Part shown: positions 1 through 11,200 of the stretch, in pieces
Numbering within the stretch: the first letter of the stretch is position 1
How the letters are laid out: every line of letters starts with the position of its first letter
Assembly: GCA_002104905.1 (NCBI GenBank)
Contig: MCFE01000420.1
Coordinates: 1 to 64,000, forward strand
Origin: Basidiobolus meristosporus CBS 931.73
Taxonomy: Eukaryota > Basidiobolomycota > Basidiobolomycetes > Basidiobolales > Basidiobolaceae
Length of the DNA stretch: 64,000 bases
Direction: 5' to 3'
The notes under the pieces: model-generated
Database searches by the model: none
Seen by the model: only the letters and a program-made list of their open reading frames with translations
Told to the model about the DNA's origin: nothing
Made by a program: the position numbers and the translations under genes

Positions 1-411
1 ACCAAAGCTTACAGACACCTTTAAATATGAGCTCAGTTGGCCAAGTAAGCACCAGCAGCCAGAACAAAGATGCTAAGAGGCTCAGGCCAAGGTATCTCAA
101 AGTGCAGAAAATGTGAAGCAGAGATTTGGTAAGACTAAATCACCAGAAGCATAGAAAGTGGGGAACTTTGTATTGCTGAGAAACAGCACTTGGAAGAAGC
201 TTGTGCCACAATGGATGGGACTTTCAAGATCATTGAGACTGTGCATTTGCAACTTACCAATTAATGTACAAACAAGGTAATAGGCAGGAAGAGTTAATAA
301 GTAAAGGCAGACCAAAGCTTGCAAGACTCACTGACAATACTGAACCATTAAGATATTGCTATCACAAGAAAAGATATTCAGGAGAACCCACTCAACTTCA
401 GTAGGGGAGAA
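1..411 (+). pseudogene. 3' end of a decayed Ty3/Gypsy element (family D, copy D0)
   Basis: This stretch aligns by eye with the 3' part of the better preserved family D copy at about 6600-6990: both read through the same Lys/Gln-rich post-integrase region, including matching 'gtgaagcagagatttggtaagact'-type text. It has no usable open frame. A purine-rich tract (about 399-411, GTAGGGGAGAA) lies directly in front of an LTR-like TGTTGTGATC start, the expected place for a polypurine tract. The element enters from outside the window, so only its end is visible. It is almost CpG-free, like its neighbours. Confidence 0.6.
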
Positions 412-489
412 TGTTGTGATCTACTGCTTGAATATTTAATTTAAATCAGTGCTTAGTCAAATCAATTAGTTTGATCTTTAGCCTATCAG
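412..489 (+). repeat. Truncated family D LTR
   Basis: Starts TGTTGTGATCTACTGC and runs parallel to the other family D LTRs (2372, 4079, 6994), sharing the TTAGTTTGATCTTTAGCCTATCA segment. The similarity stops at about 489, so only the first fifth of a roughly 365-bp LTR is left. Confidence 0.6.
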
Positions 490-2371
490 CGGGAAGGAGA
501 GATTGTAATGCTTCTAACAACACTTAAAAAATGGAAGACATCAGTTATTTAAAAAGGCATTGTGTATAATGGTGAAGAATGGGCCTGATTCATGTGGTCA
601 TGAGAATTCTATCACAAAATCACCTAGAGACTTGTATAGCATGGGAGCATTACACACTCAAGGCTAAGCTGAATGTGATCAATAAGTTCCATGAACATGA
701 TCCTGGATTAGAGTAAGTAAGCAGAGTTGTGACCAGCATTAGAATGCCAGAAAGTATCTCAAGAATAGCACAAGCTATCAAAGACAGAAGAACAATGCTA
801 CGGTAGCTAAAATAGTGGCTTTCTTACAGGTTTGTCAGCAGCAGGGCTGAAAGCCTATAATAATTGGCAAAAAAGCTTTAAATAGCCAGAAGAGAGCAAG
901 TAGAGGATCAGCAGCAAGGTGTAAGTGTATCACTGCAACCTTAATCAGGTAGAAGATGTAATTGAGTACAAGAAACACTTCATCAATGTGGCATCAATGG
1001 AACTAGTAGCAATAAAGCCTGTAGCTTTCTCAGGAGCCCATTGCTAGCAGGGCTGAAAGCTCAACACATTCATTAGCAAAAGAATCAAAAGCCAGAAAAC
1101 CGCAAAGGGACAAGTAAGTCAAAACATATACACCAGTCCATATCCCCAGTTGTCAACAGAGTGAAGTCCCCACTTACATACAAAGCTATAAAATCAAGAA
1201 CTCAAAGACTACTTTAATGCCTATGGTGGATTTTTGGAATATTAGTGGACACGCTTAGAGGTGGCAGTACTTTTTAAGTAGCAATGACTACAAAAATGTG
1301 CATGAATATTGCAAGGTCTTATTGCAAAAACTGGCAACTGAAGTACCACACCCTGCATTGGTGGCTGAGGAACAGGACATTGGGGTAGTAGCGAGTAAAC
1401 AATGGCATAAAGCTGTAAGGTTCCTGCTAATCATGGGAATAAGGGGCTATTTTAGACCTGGTTATGAAAGGTGGATTTTGATATAGCACCTTGTTGAGTG
1501 TCAGGTCAGTGCTTGGGTACAGAGACTTGTATAGGTTGGTACCATTGGCAACTAAGTTACAATTGAAGCTATGTAGGGTAAAAACCATCTTGTATGCATG
1601 AAAAGTAAGTGCTTTAGTCAAGTCAGGAGGTAAATGGTGGCAGAAGAGGCAATTGCCAATCATAATACACAAATATAGCAGTTGATATACTGTTTGAAAT
1701 CAGAATATGGGAGAATTAGTAGAGAGCCAAGTAAGAGCCACCTATTTAATGTCTTGATTAAAAATAGTCAATATTCCTTGTGAAATCCAGTGCTCACTTT
1801 TTTCTAACAGTCCCTGCAGTGTCCTGCTGGGATCAATACCTTCTAGCTATGGGATTTAAACCTTGCAAATTGAACAGTAAGTCAATGTGCTTGGTAGTCT
1901 TGAACTAATACTTGAGAAGATACTCTTGACTACAACACACTATTCCCCACCACTGAAGGAATACAATGCCTTAGTCCTGGATATGTACTAGTAATACATT
2001 TCCTAAAGATAATGCAGCTTGTCAAATACTCTGAAGCTAAAAACTACTGTACTCAAAACCAATCAAGTACAAGCTTTCCTGAGATAATTGACAACAATTG
2101 CTAACTGCAGTCAGAAACCAGTGCCACTGTTGAAGAACATAAAATTTCTCTCAAACCTTGGCACTTGATGGAATTTTATGAAACACATGCTGTAACAGCA
2201 AGCCCTACTGGCCACTGATTTGCATTAACCTGGATCTGCAGATAACCTCACAGATCTAGAACAGAACTTTTTGTTGGCCAAGCTAGTATTGGGGTTTGAA
2301 TGTCAGTCAAGGCAGAATAGCTACAAGAAGCAGCTTCTGGATCATTTTTATGCCATTCAGCAAGGTATTGA
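490..2371. other. Unresolved repeat-derived sequence
   Basis: No gene is supported. Open frames are short (for example 1298-1486 on the plus strand, 62 codons, no recognised domain). Two imperfect direct repeats centred on AGCAGGGCTGAAAGC lie at about 832-905 and 1040-1110. A short block at about 2155-2225 (CCTTGGCACTTGATGG ... ACTGGCCACTGATT) matches the family C transposon copies at about 15660-15725 and 27050-27115. CpG is nearly absent, as in the rest of the left part. Confidence 0.5.
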
Positions 2372-2733
2372 TGTTATGATCTGCCAGTTGAATGTTTAAG
2401 TTGAATCAGCTTCTAGTCAAACTAATTTGGTATGTACTGAGCCAATCAGTAAGTCATTATTATCTATCAAATTAATAGGATTAGTCAGCAGATGAATCAG
2501 TGTATGCTACTCAGACATAAATAGGTAAATTAAGTTTTGATTGGGTGATGTAGATATAATCAATTAAGTCATCAGCCACTATCTACATTAGAACGTATAA
2601 TCAGTCAGCAACTGGTCAGACCAACTGTAAACAAGGAGCTGCTAGGACCTCTGTAAGGATCAGCTGAGGTTTAGTGAATACAACACCAGCCAAACTTCTT
2701 ATTCATATACAACTCTCATATCCTTACTGCTAA
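2372..2733 (+). repeat. Family D LTR (5' LTR of Gypsy copy D1)
   Basis: Begins TGTTATGATCTGCCAG and shares its whole course with the LTRs at 4079 and 6994: ATCAGTCAGCAGATGAATCAG in the middle, a GTATATAAGGAGCTGC-like block and the AACTTCTTATTC end. The right boundary is within a few bases. It is directly followed by decayed gag sequence, as expected for a 5' LTR. Confidence 0.7.
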
Positions 2734-5700
2734 CTTTTGAAGCAGCAATAATCCAAAACCTCCCTCTAGATACTGGAAAACTAAGAATAGAAGAATTTAA
2801 TGCAGCAAATTCTAGCCCAATTACAACTGTTACTCAGATCTTCAGCTAGCAAAAACAAGGAATGACTACCATGGCACAGAACCAGCATAGCTCTGTCAAG
2901 AGCTGATATAGTATGATGGTCAACAAGTTTCATGTCAGAGTTAATGAAACCAGGGTAATTGGCTCTTTCAAATGGAAGAAGCTGTCAAGGTCAAAAATAT
3001 TGCTCTAGAAAGAAGTTTTTTTATGCAGCTTCTTACATTGCCAATGCAGGTTGACAATGGTCCCACAACAAGATCAGGTCAGTGGCTATGATAGCATACT
3101 CTACTATTTCTACCTGGGATAAGTATGTGCTGGAGATCCATGATGCTCAGGAGCCTCCACACCAGCAGACACTATTAAGGAGGAAAATGACAACACTCAG
3201 AGAGAAAGGAATGGTTCAAGAATACATTAATGACTATAGAGGTTTACTTAGACAGATTGAAAGAATGGACTCCTATGAATAAGTTGAATTCTCTATAGAT
3301 GGGTTGAAAGCAAGAATTTGCAAGTATCTGATTTATCAAACACTCCAGACTATTTAAGGAGACATTGAGATTGCCATTGACAATGATACAGCTATATATG
3401 GTGTTGGTAAGCAAGCAGTGTCTGATTGGAAAAGCTGCAATTACTATAATGGAAGACAACTAAAAGCAGTACAAATGATAATAGTTGCTTTGCAATGCAA
3501 TTCAGCTCAGATTAATGTAAGAAGAAAGAACTTTGCTTCAGTTGCCACCAATATAGGAACATTTAGAGTACTGCCATCAGAGAAGTAATGGACACCTGCC
3601 AAAAAGAACCCTTGACCATATTGAAGCCCAAGTATATAGTGCTATGCCAAATGAACTTGAGGTCTCTGAGCTCACATTCCATTTGACAGAAGATCCTAAT
3701 ACCAAATGACCTTCAACTCAGGAAATCAATTTTACTTGATTGGAGTATACAATAGAGTACCTGCCAGATCAAGATTTATGTAGGAGTATCACACAAATAC
3801 ATGTTAGAGGAAGTTGCTTCAAAAGTTGAAATCAATTTGGAATTTACCAAATTAAGTTCAGTACCAACAGCTGATAGGAACTCTTACATCAGCAACCATA
3901 TAAATCAGCCAGAAAGAACAAAGATCAATGACTACAAGAAGACCTACAACCCTACATATTTGTAAACTCAAATTTGACCTGGTATATGGAAGAAATGACT
4001 ATCCAACAATAATCCATCATTCAATCAGAGAAACTTTCCTCTCAGATCCAAAAAGGAAACTAGACCTACAAGCTACTCTGTTATGATCTACCACCTGATA
4101 TTGAAGTTAGATCAGTTTTTGGTATAATCAACTTGTTTATGGTTAGCTTACCAGTATACCAGTTTTATCTATCAAATCAGTAGTGTTTGTCAGCAGATGA
4201 ATCACCTGATCTGTATTAATCAGAAGCACATATATCAAATAACCTCTAACTGGGTGATGATGCAATCAAATGAGTCATTGGCCACAACCAACACTGGGAA
4301 ATACAAGTGGTCAGCAATTGGTCTGGCACAATGTATATAAGGAGCTGCATGAACCTCAATCAGAAATTAGCTCAAGTTTTAGTATGTCCAATACTAGCTA
4401 AACTCCCTATTGCTCTACAACTCTTATATCAAGAGTTGTAACAACTGTTTGCTAGACTGGATTTCAACTTGCTCAAGTCCAGTGTGCTAGACACAGGTGT
4501 ACTTATCAAGACACAGTTCTGCAGACCACTTATGCAAGGTACCCAGATGTTTCTGATGGCAGTATTACATAAGATTCCTCTATTCCAGTCTCTCAGAAAC
4601 TCTAGACATTTTTGAGGAATATTTTGTCATGTTTCCAGATAAACATGTAAGCATTCCACCAGTCAGAGATGCTGGATCAATTCCATGGAGCCACAAGATT
4701 CAGCCAAATCTACCTTGAGCCTGGATATAACTAGATCAGGGTTAATACAGAAAAAATTCCTAAGACTGCATTGCAGATCAGATATAAGCATTACAAGTAC
4801 TTAGTTGTTTGCTTTGGCCTTACCAATTCCCCTGCAACATTCATGGCCTTGACATATACTAACTGCCAAGAGTACTTGGACATGTTTGTGGTAATCTACT
4901 CCAACAATGTATTGATATACAGCAAGACAGAAAAGAACAACTTGGTACATGTGAAAAGGTCATGAAGAATTTAAGAGAGAACTAGCTACATGGCATGCCA
5001 GCAATGTATGAATTCTACGGGCAGCACATTTGGTATCTGATACTTGTAGGCACTAGCACAGGAGTAGCCCTAGAACTCAGAAAATTGGCAATAATCTAAA
5101 GCAGCCCCCTGACATTTCAGAGCTCAGATCATATCACAGAATGGTTCTTTACTACTGGAGATTTTTCAATACATTTAAAAGTAAAGTAGCTCCTTTGGCT
5201 ACTAATGTTAAGATATCTGCACCTTGACATGAAGCATAGCATGCTAGACTGCCTTTCAGCCACCCAGGAATAAACTTGCCAAGCTGCCAAGCTTAAGAGT
5301 ACCTGACTTCAGAAAAGTGATTACTTTCCACATATATGCTTCAGATGATGCAATTGAAGATGTACTGGGCTAAGAGCATGAGGGAATGAAACACCAAGCT
5401 GCTATTAAGTCCAGGAAAAGATGCTCAGCAGCACAAAACTCTCCAATGCATGGGAAGTAGATGCCTGCCATAATGCACTACTTGATGACATGTAGATGCT
5501 ACATTGTGGGAGTCAAGTGCACTGTGAAGACTGATTGTGCCATTCTCACGAGTATACTTACTCAGAGAGTACAACACAGAAGAATGACACAATAGAGTGA
5601 TTACACTCAGCAATTTGACTTGGAGTTTATAGACTGCCTTGCAAAAAAGCAGTTAATATGCCTTTTCAAGACTAAAATGAATTGTACATTTCAATCTGGT

Positions 5701-6993
5701 GCATGAATCAGATTTACACCGCTTATTACCATGGTATCTAGAGGACTAAGCCATTCATCATGAGGTTAATAATAATATGAAGATGATGATCTGGGATGAA
5801 GCCAGCAAATTTGTAGTACTGGATGAAACACCCTATCAGGTTGTTGATGGAAGCCTTATTGCTTAATGCCCCAATGCTGCTTAACTGAACCTATCACACA
5901 AGCTACACAATGAATATTGACATCTTGCAATTGAAAAGACCTACAGCATTGTAAAAGTTAGAGTATAGTAGCATAGAATGAAACAAGATATTGAAAAGCT
6001 AGTGAAGCAATGCCCAAGTTGCCAAACTAACCAAAGCTAACTGTTAGTTGCTGAACTCTTTCCCTTGCAACCTGCTGGACCATTTGAGAGATAGGGAGCT
6101 GGCTTTATTGAAAACTGCCCATTACCAGGAAATGCAATTGATGGATCCTAGTGACAATGGACTATGCAACCAAAAGGCTAGTGACTACACCTTTTCCAGC
6201 TACTAGTGAGCTAGAAGTAGCATGCTTTATTTACCATGAAACCCTGACAAAGTTTGGATTCCCTGTGGAAATCTTATCTGATAGAGGACCAAACTTAAGG
6301 CAAAATCATTGAAAGACCACCAGGAAATGGAATATATCAAGCTTTGCAAACTAAGTGTATCACCATTGTACTAATGGAGTTGCAGAGTGGTTTAGAAGAC
6401 TATTTAGAAAACTGTCAACCAAGTATGCAAATGTAGCTGTCAATAGATGGGATGAGTACATAGACTCAGCATTAATTGCCTGTGGAGGTAGGGTGCACAA
6501 CACTACCAAACAGTTGCCATTTACTTGAAGTATGGATGTGAACTAAGGATTCCAGGAGATCTCACACAACAGAAGCTCACCAACTACTAAGAGGTCAGAC
6601 TCAGTTAACCTAGTAGAAATCAACAACTGGATAATAGTATCAGGAGACACAGGCTAAAATATCTGAAAATGCAAAATAGATAAAGCAGAGATCTGTCAAG
6701 ACTATATCATCAGAGGCTTCGATAACTTGGAACCTTATATTTCTAAGAAGCAGTACTTGCAAGCAGCTTAAGCCTTAATGAGCTGGACCATTCAGGATCA
6801 TGAGAGAATGCCCATTGACTACATATCAGCTAGTAGAAAGACAAAGGAAAATCTAGCAGGATTTATTGCATAGTGGCAGACTCAAGTCTGCAAGACTTAC
6901 TGACAGTGCTGAACCATCAAGAAACTGGTATCACTAGAATAGAGAGTTGGGTGAACCCTTTCAACTTTAGTAGGGAAGATTGTCATTATATAC
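2734..6993 (+). pseudogene. Decayed internal region of Ty3/Gypsy element D1 (gag-pro-RT-RH-IN)
   Basis: The order of recognisable pieces on the plus strand is that of a Ty3/Gypsy polyprotein. A gag remnant lies at about 2860-3290 (ISTWDKYVLEI block, matching the gag of copy D2). A reverse-transcriptase palm lies at about 4640-4990 (YKYLVVCFGLTNSPATF), in which the YxDD box has become a YSNN-like sequence. An RNase H core lies at about 5310-5660 (YASDDAIEDVLG and VKTDCAILT blocks). An integrase core lies at about 6130-6520, with MDYAT, LSDRG and GVAEWF carrying the three acidic positions. Many stops and frame breaks show it is dead. A solo LTR of the same family interrupts it at 4079-4443. Confidence 0.75.
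4079..4443 (+). repeat. Solo family D LTR nested inside D1
   Basis: Runs from TGTTATGATCTACC to AGAGTTGTAACA and matches the flanking LTRs at 2372 and 6994 in the same orientation. The flanks read ACTC before and ACTG after, compatible with an aged 4-base target duplication. Joining the flanks restores the course seen in D2 at about 8635-8660. No internal sequence accompanies it, so it is most simply a solo LTR left by LTR-LTR recombination. Confidence 0.65.
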
Positions 6994-7362
6994 TGTTATT
7001 ATCTACCACATGAATGTTGAAGTTAGATCTGTGTTTGATCAAATCAATTAGTTTTATGTTTAGCCTATCATTATATTGGTGTTATCTATCATATTAGTAG
7101 TATTAGTCTGCAGATGAATCAGCAGATCCTTGTCATACAGAAATGGAAATATTAAATATCATATAATTGGGTGATGATAATGCAATCAAATGAATTATGA
7201 GCCACAACTTACATTAGGAAATACAGTTAGTCAGCAATTGATCTGCAAAAATGTATATAAGGAGCTACTGGAACCTAAATAAAGATCAGTTCACATTTTA
7301 GTGAATACAATACTAGCTAAACTCCTCATTCTTCTGCAACTCTTCCATCAAAACTTGTAGCA
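6994..7362 (+). repeat. Family D LTR shared by D1 and D2
   Basis: Begins TGTTATTATCTACCACATG and ends near ACTTGTAGCA. It follows the integrase end of D1 and precedes the gag of D2 by about 30 bases. It therefore acts as 3' LTR of one copy and 5' LTR of the next, which is the layout left by recombination between tandem elements. Confidence 0.7.
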
Positions 7363-7393
7363 TTGTTAGCAGCAATAACCAGAAACCTCCCCT

Positions 7394-8835
7394 TTGAAGA
7401 AAGGAGATGGCCCCCCTCAAGATGTCATGACTACCATGGCACAGCACCAGCAAAACCCTGTCAAGCGCAACTTTAGTGCAAAGGTCAACCAATACAGTGG
7501 TAGAGTCAATGAAAACCTGGGAACTAGGCCCTTCTGGATTGAAAATGCTTTCAAGGCTAAGGGAATTGCTCCAGAAGGCAAGTTGCACTATGCAGCTTCT
7601 TACTTAGCAGATGTAGCTTTGCAGTGGTACCATAACATGATCAGGTCAGCCACTACAATAGGATACTCTTCAATCTCTACCTGGAATGAGTTTGTGTTTG
7701 AAATTCAGGTTGCTTTTGAACCTCCACACCAGCAGACACTACTGTGAAGGAAGCTAAAGACACTGAGACAGAAAGGAATGGTACAAGAATACATCTATGA
7801 GTGTTAATATTAACTTGGACATACTGCACAAATGGACCACCTGGATCAAGTTGAATATTTATTGATGGGCTGAAGCAAAGAACTTGCAAGGAAGTGAGTT
7901 ATTGGAGACCTTGGACTATTGAAGAAGCTAACAAGATTGCAATTGACTAAGGCTCAGCTATGTTTGGAATTGGGAAGCCTGCAGTGACTGATCAGAGAGG
8001 CTACACTCACTGTGAAAGAAGACAATGAGAAGCAGTGCCAATGCAAATAGATGCTATGCAGAAGAATCCCATCCCAGTAGAATGTAAGAAGAAAGGGCTC
8101 TGCTTTAATTGCCACCAGCAAGGACATATTGCAAAGTATTGCCCTCAGAGAAGAAATGAACACCAGTTGTCAAGAACCTTCAGCCATACTGAAGCCCTGG
8201 AGCAAATTTACATGGAGGATGAACTTGAGGAATACTCAGAACTCTCCTTTCATATGGCCAAAGAATACCTATCCCAGATGACCTCAAACTTAGAAAAGCT
8301 ATTATACTTCAATGGAGTACTCAATGGCACACCTGCCAAAATCATGATTGCCTCAGGAGCATTGCATGAGTACTTGTCAGAGCAATTTGCTTTGATAGCT
8401 GGGATCTACTTGGAACTCACTAAATTAACTTTGGTCTCAACAGCCAATAGGAACTCTCACATAATCAACCATATTACTCATCTAGTAAGAATGAAGATCA
8501 ATGACTATGAAGGAGACCTACAGGTCTTTATGTTTGGGAACCGCAAGCTTGACCTTGTACTTAGAAAACCTGACTATTATGTTGCAATCCATCAATCAAC
8601 TGGAGACCCAATGCAGGACAACAAGACCTATGCTCAATTACCTGCCAGACTGGATTTTGGCTTGGTCTACTCCGGTATGTGTGAAACCAGTGAGCTTAGT
8701 AAGACTTGGTTCTGTAGAGCACCTAGAAAAGGTACCCAGATGTTCCACATGGTGGTTTACAGGATGATCCCTCCACCCCAGCACCCCAGAAGGTCTACCA
8801 GTGGACCGACATGTCGCCATGCAGTTTTGTGACAT
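7394..8835 (+). pseudogene. Gag / nucleocapsid / protease of truncated Gypsy copy D2
   Basis: The best preserved coding part of family D, in two frames. Frame one (7394-7747, 117 codons) is a retrotransposon gag segment containing ALQWYHNMI and STWNEFVFEI, with a stop at 7745-7747. Frame two (8035-8832, 265 codons) has a CCHC zinc knuckle of form CxxCxxxGHxxxxC at about 8100-8145 (CFNCHQQGHIAKYC). It then has a retropepsin-like region in which the catalytic D(S/T)G is replaced by ASGA (about 8345-8360). Similarity to D1 stops at about 8770-8835, before any RT, so D2 is truncated. The two long frames suggest it is younger than D1. Confidence 0.75.
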
Positions 8836-10139
8836 GATACAAGCCACAGGAGCTAAATTCAGAGTGGCATGGGGATTGAGTACCAGATGCTTGTCCTCAA
8901 TCCTTTTGTACTCTGTCATATCCTGCTCATCATTGATCCAAAAAAAAAGGTCAAAAAATGGATTTTCTCCAGCACAATGGGTGAAACAGATATTGGGTCA
9001 TATCAATTGCAGATTTCCTATTTTAATATGGACTTGTGAGTAAATCATCAATAAAGCCACCATGTCATTGTTTGAGGATGAATTTGCAACATAATGATGA
9101 GATACATGGCAACTGATGAAGATTTAATCATAATGCTTGGAAAATCAAATAAACTAATCTGAGTGCATCAAATTGACTCATATTGCCACTGCCCAATCTT
9201 GTACCAGTTTCAATGTGACTACTCCTCTGAATAGTCTCTTCCCATCAATTCCATCACTACCACTGAACTTCCTTTTGGCACATTAGAGAAGATCTATACC
9301 AAGTACTATGGACCATCTACCACAATGTACTCAAGGAGATCCCTTGTTAAGCTTCTCTGCTGTTGCAAGTACTATTACCTTACAGGATTTTATTCCACCA
9401 TTCATGGTTACAGAAGTCCTAAAAGCTTTCATTCCAAGCTGACAGCAACAGAGAACCACCTTGCAGAGCATATGGATGACTCATAGCAAGCTTGGAATAC
9501 TAGTTCCAGAGGCTCCAATAGATTTCCACATCCCAGACTGTTCAGCAACAGGTTCTATATCAGGAGCTTTTTGGACACCTTCCCAGTCAGGAATAACATA
9601 TCTTCTAGAGGGTATAGGTACTTTTATTCTGAAAAATACAAGGCAAACTATGTGAAGTATCAAGCATTGTCCAACATTGAGGGTAACATCATCTGGTCTA
9701 GTGGACCATTTGTTGGAAGTAGGCATGACTAAGCATTCTGGATAGAGAATCATGCATAATCAGTAGAGGGGAGAAATGTATAGTTGACTTAGCTTAAATA
9801 GGAGAGGATAGCCAGAGATTAGGATGTATTACAGCTTATAGGAAGCCAAGGAATGTAGTGCTTAGCAGGAAGCAGAAGCTCCACAAAGAGATATACAATT
9901 GCTTCAGAGTGAGGGGAAAGCATACATTTGGATATCTACAGATATTCAGCATATTGGCAGGTAAATACCAAGGAAAGTCATATACAAGAGAAAACAGCAG
10001 AATTGGTAAAATTGTTAAAGTACTCATTAATGCTCAGTATATTTATACAAGAGGACATCCACTGAGAGAAATGTGTTTGGAGCATTATGAAGAGTAAATA
10101 AAGCAAGTTAAGCACTGTTCTGCGCAACATAAGTAAGAT
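8836..10139. other. Repeat-rich sequence, nothing recognised
   Basis: CpG-poor like its surroundings. Open frames of 60-90 codons occur on both strands (for example 9481-9753 minus, 9858-10097 plus), but none shows a domain, a splice-consistent extension or a signal peptide. I see no terminal repeats that would define an element. Confidence 0.5.
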
Positions 10140-10680
10140 TGTGTAAAAATACCAGTAATATCATCCTACCACTGGCACAATGGTAGAAATGGAAGGTTAC
10201 CTGCCTCCATTGCTGGATGAGTTTTGTATGCTTTTTAGCAGGATGCTACTTAGTAGGTATCATATCAAAGAGCATATTATTGCATGCATTGCGGTTACTC
10301 CAGGCATCAGCAAGATGGCCGGCTTTTCTGGGCACAATTGACCGCTTTGCTGCTGAAAGAGTGAGATGTAGAGGATTTACTTCATAGCTCACACACATTA
10401 TTATTTTTTAAACACAAACACTAACAATGTCATCTTCCCACAGAGGGAGCATATAGAAGTCAGCATGCAATTACAGCAAAGTTGGCAAGCTTTGGGCCAT
10501 TGGTCAGAATATGGAGTTAAACAGAAACTCAAGATACTTAAAATGGCAGGTATCTGTTGAAGCAAAATTTTTCCACCAAGAGCAATGCATTTGCTTTTCA
10601 ACAATATCCCTGAGTTAATGACATGGGGCATGTCAAGCTGTATGAGCCCTTGAAGGTACAGGTGTTGTGTTGTATTATGA
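10140..10680 (+). pseudogene. Fragment of Tnp2/CACTA-like transposase (family C, copy C0)
   Basis: Aligns with 15760-16310 and 27190-27690. Shared blocks include the segment around GGCTTTTCTGGGCACAAT (about 10320) and the later CATCTTCCCA(C/T)AGAGGGA(A/G)CAT block. In the other copies this encodes the GHN...C..C.I.GTY...HYC zinc-ligand-like motif typical of Tnp2 / Transposase_21 proteins. This copy has no open frame. Confidence 0.55.
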
Positions 10681-10975
10681 TTAGTTTGGTGCTTGTTCTA
10701 CAATGTAGAGGCTAATCAACAATTTACAACAGCTTTCAGTATTCTAATACTGAAATAGTTTATTGGGAGTTTGAAATAATAATAGAAGATATAACTTTCA
10801 CTAATATCCTCAATCATAGGCTCAAAATATACTATAGGCAGTGTTTCTCCCTTCTACAGCGGTGTTCTGACCTACTGTTGACTGATGGGCTTATTTACTT
10901 TTATAGTAACTTTTCCTTCTTTGGAAGTCACTTTCCTTTCTGAGAAAATAATTGCTAATATAGAAACTCTGAGCT

Positions 10976-11200
10976 CCCCTTTAGCCTAAAGGGGTGAGTT
11001 GTAGAAATCTCCAAAGGGGTCTTTAGACCTGAAGGGGTGTCTTAAGGGGTGTCTTTAGAGTAAAGGGGCTTCTAGTAGTGGTCTCTAAAGTTGACTTTAC
11101 ACCAAAGGGGTGCCTAAAGGGGCTTCTTTAGAGTGGGGGAGTCTCTTAAAGGGGTCTCTAAAGGGGTGTCTTTAGAGTAAACAGGCTTCTTAGAGGGGAC
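10976..11200. repeat. Degenerate G-rich tandem repeat (CTAAAGGGG / CTTTAGAG)
   Basis: About 225 bases made of irregular repeats of (T/C)(T/C)AAAGGGG and GTCTTTAGAG. It opens with a perfect palindrome CCCCTTTAGCCTAAAGGGG (10976-10994). At least ten AAGGGG-type runs occur on the plus strand. It is not a regular microsatellite: unit length varies between about 9 and 25 bases. Confidence 0.7.

Noticed and set aside
10976-11200. CRISPR-like array
   Set aside because: Unit spacing is irregular, there are no unique spacers of constant length, and the DNA is eukaryotic repeat sequence.
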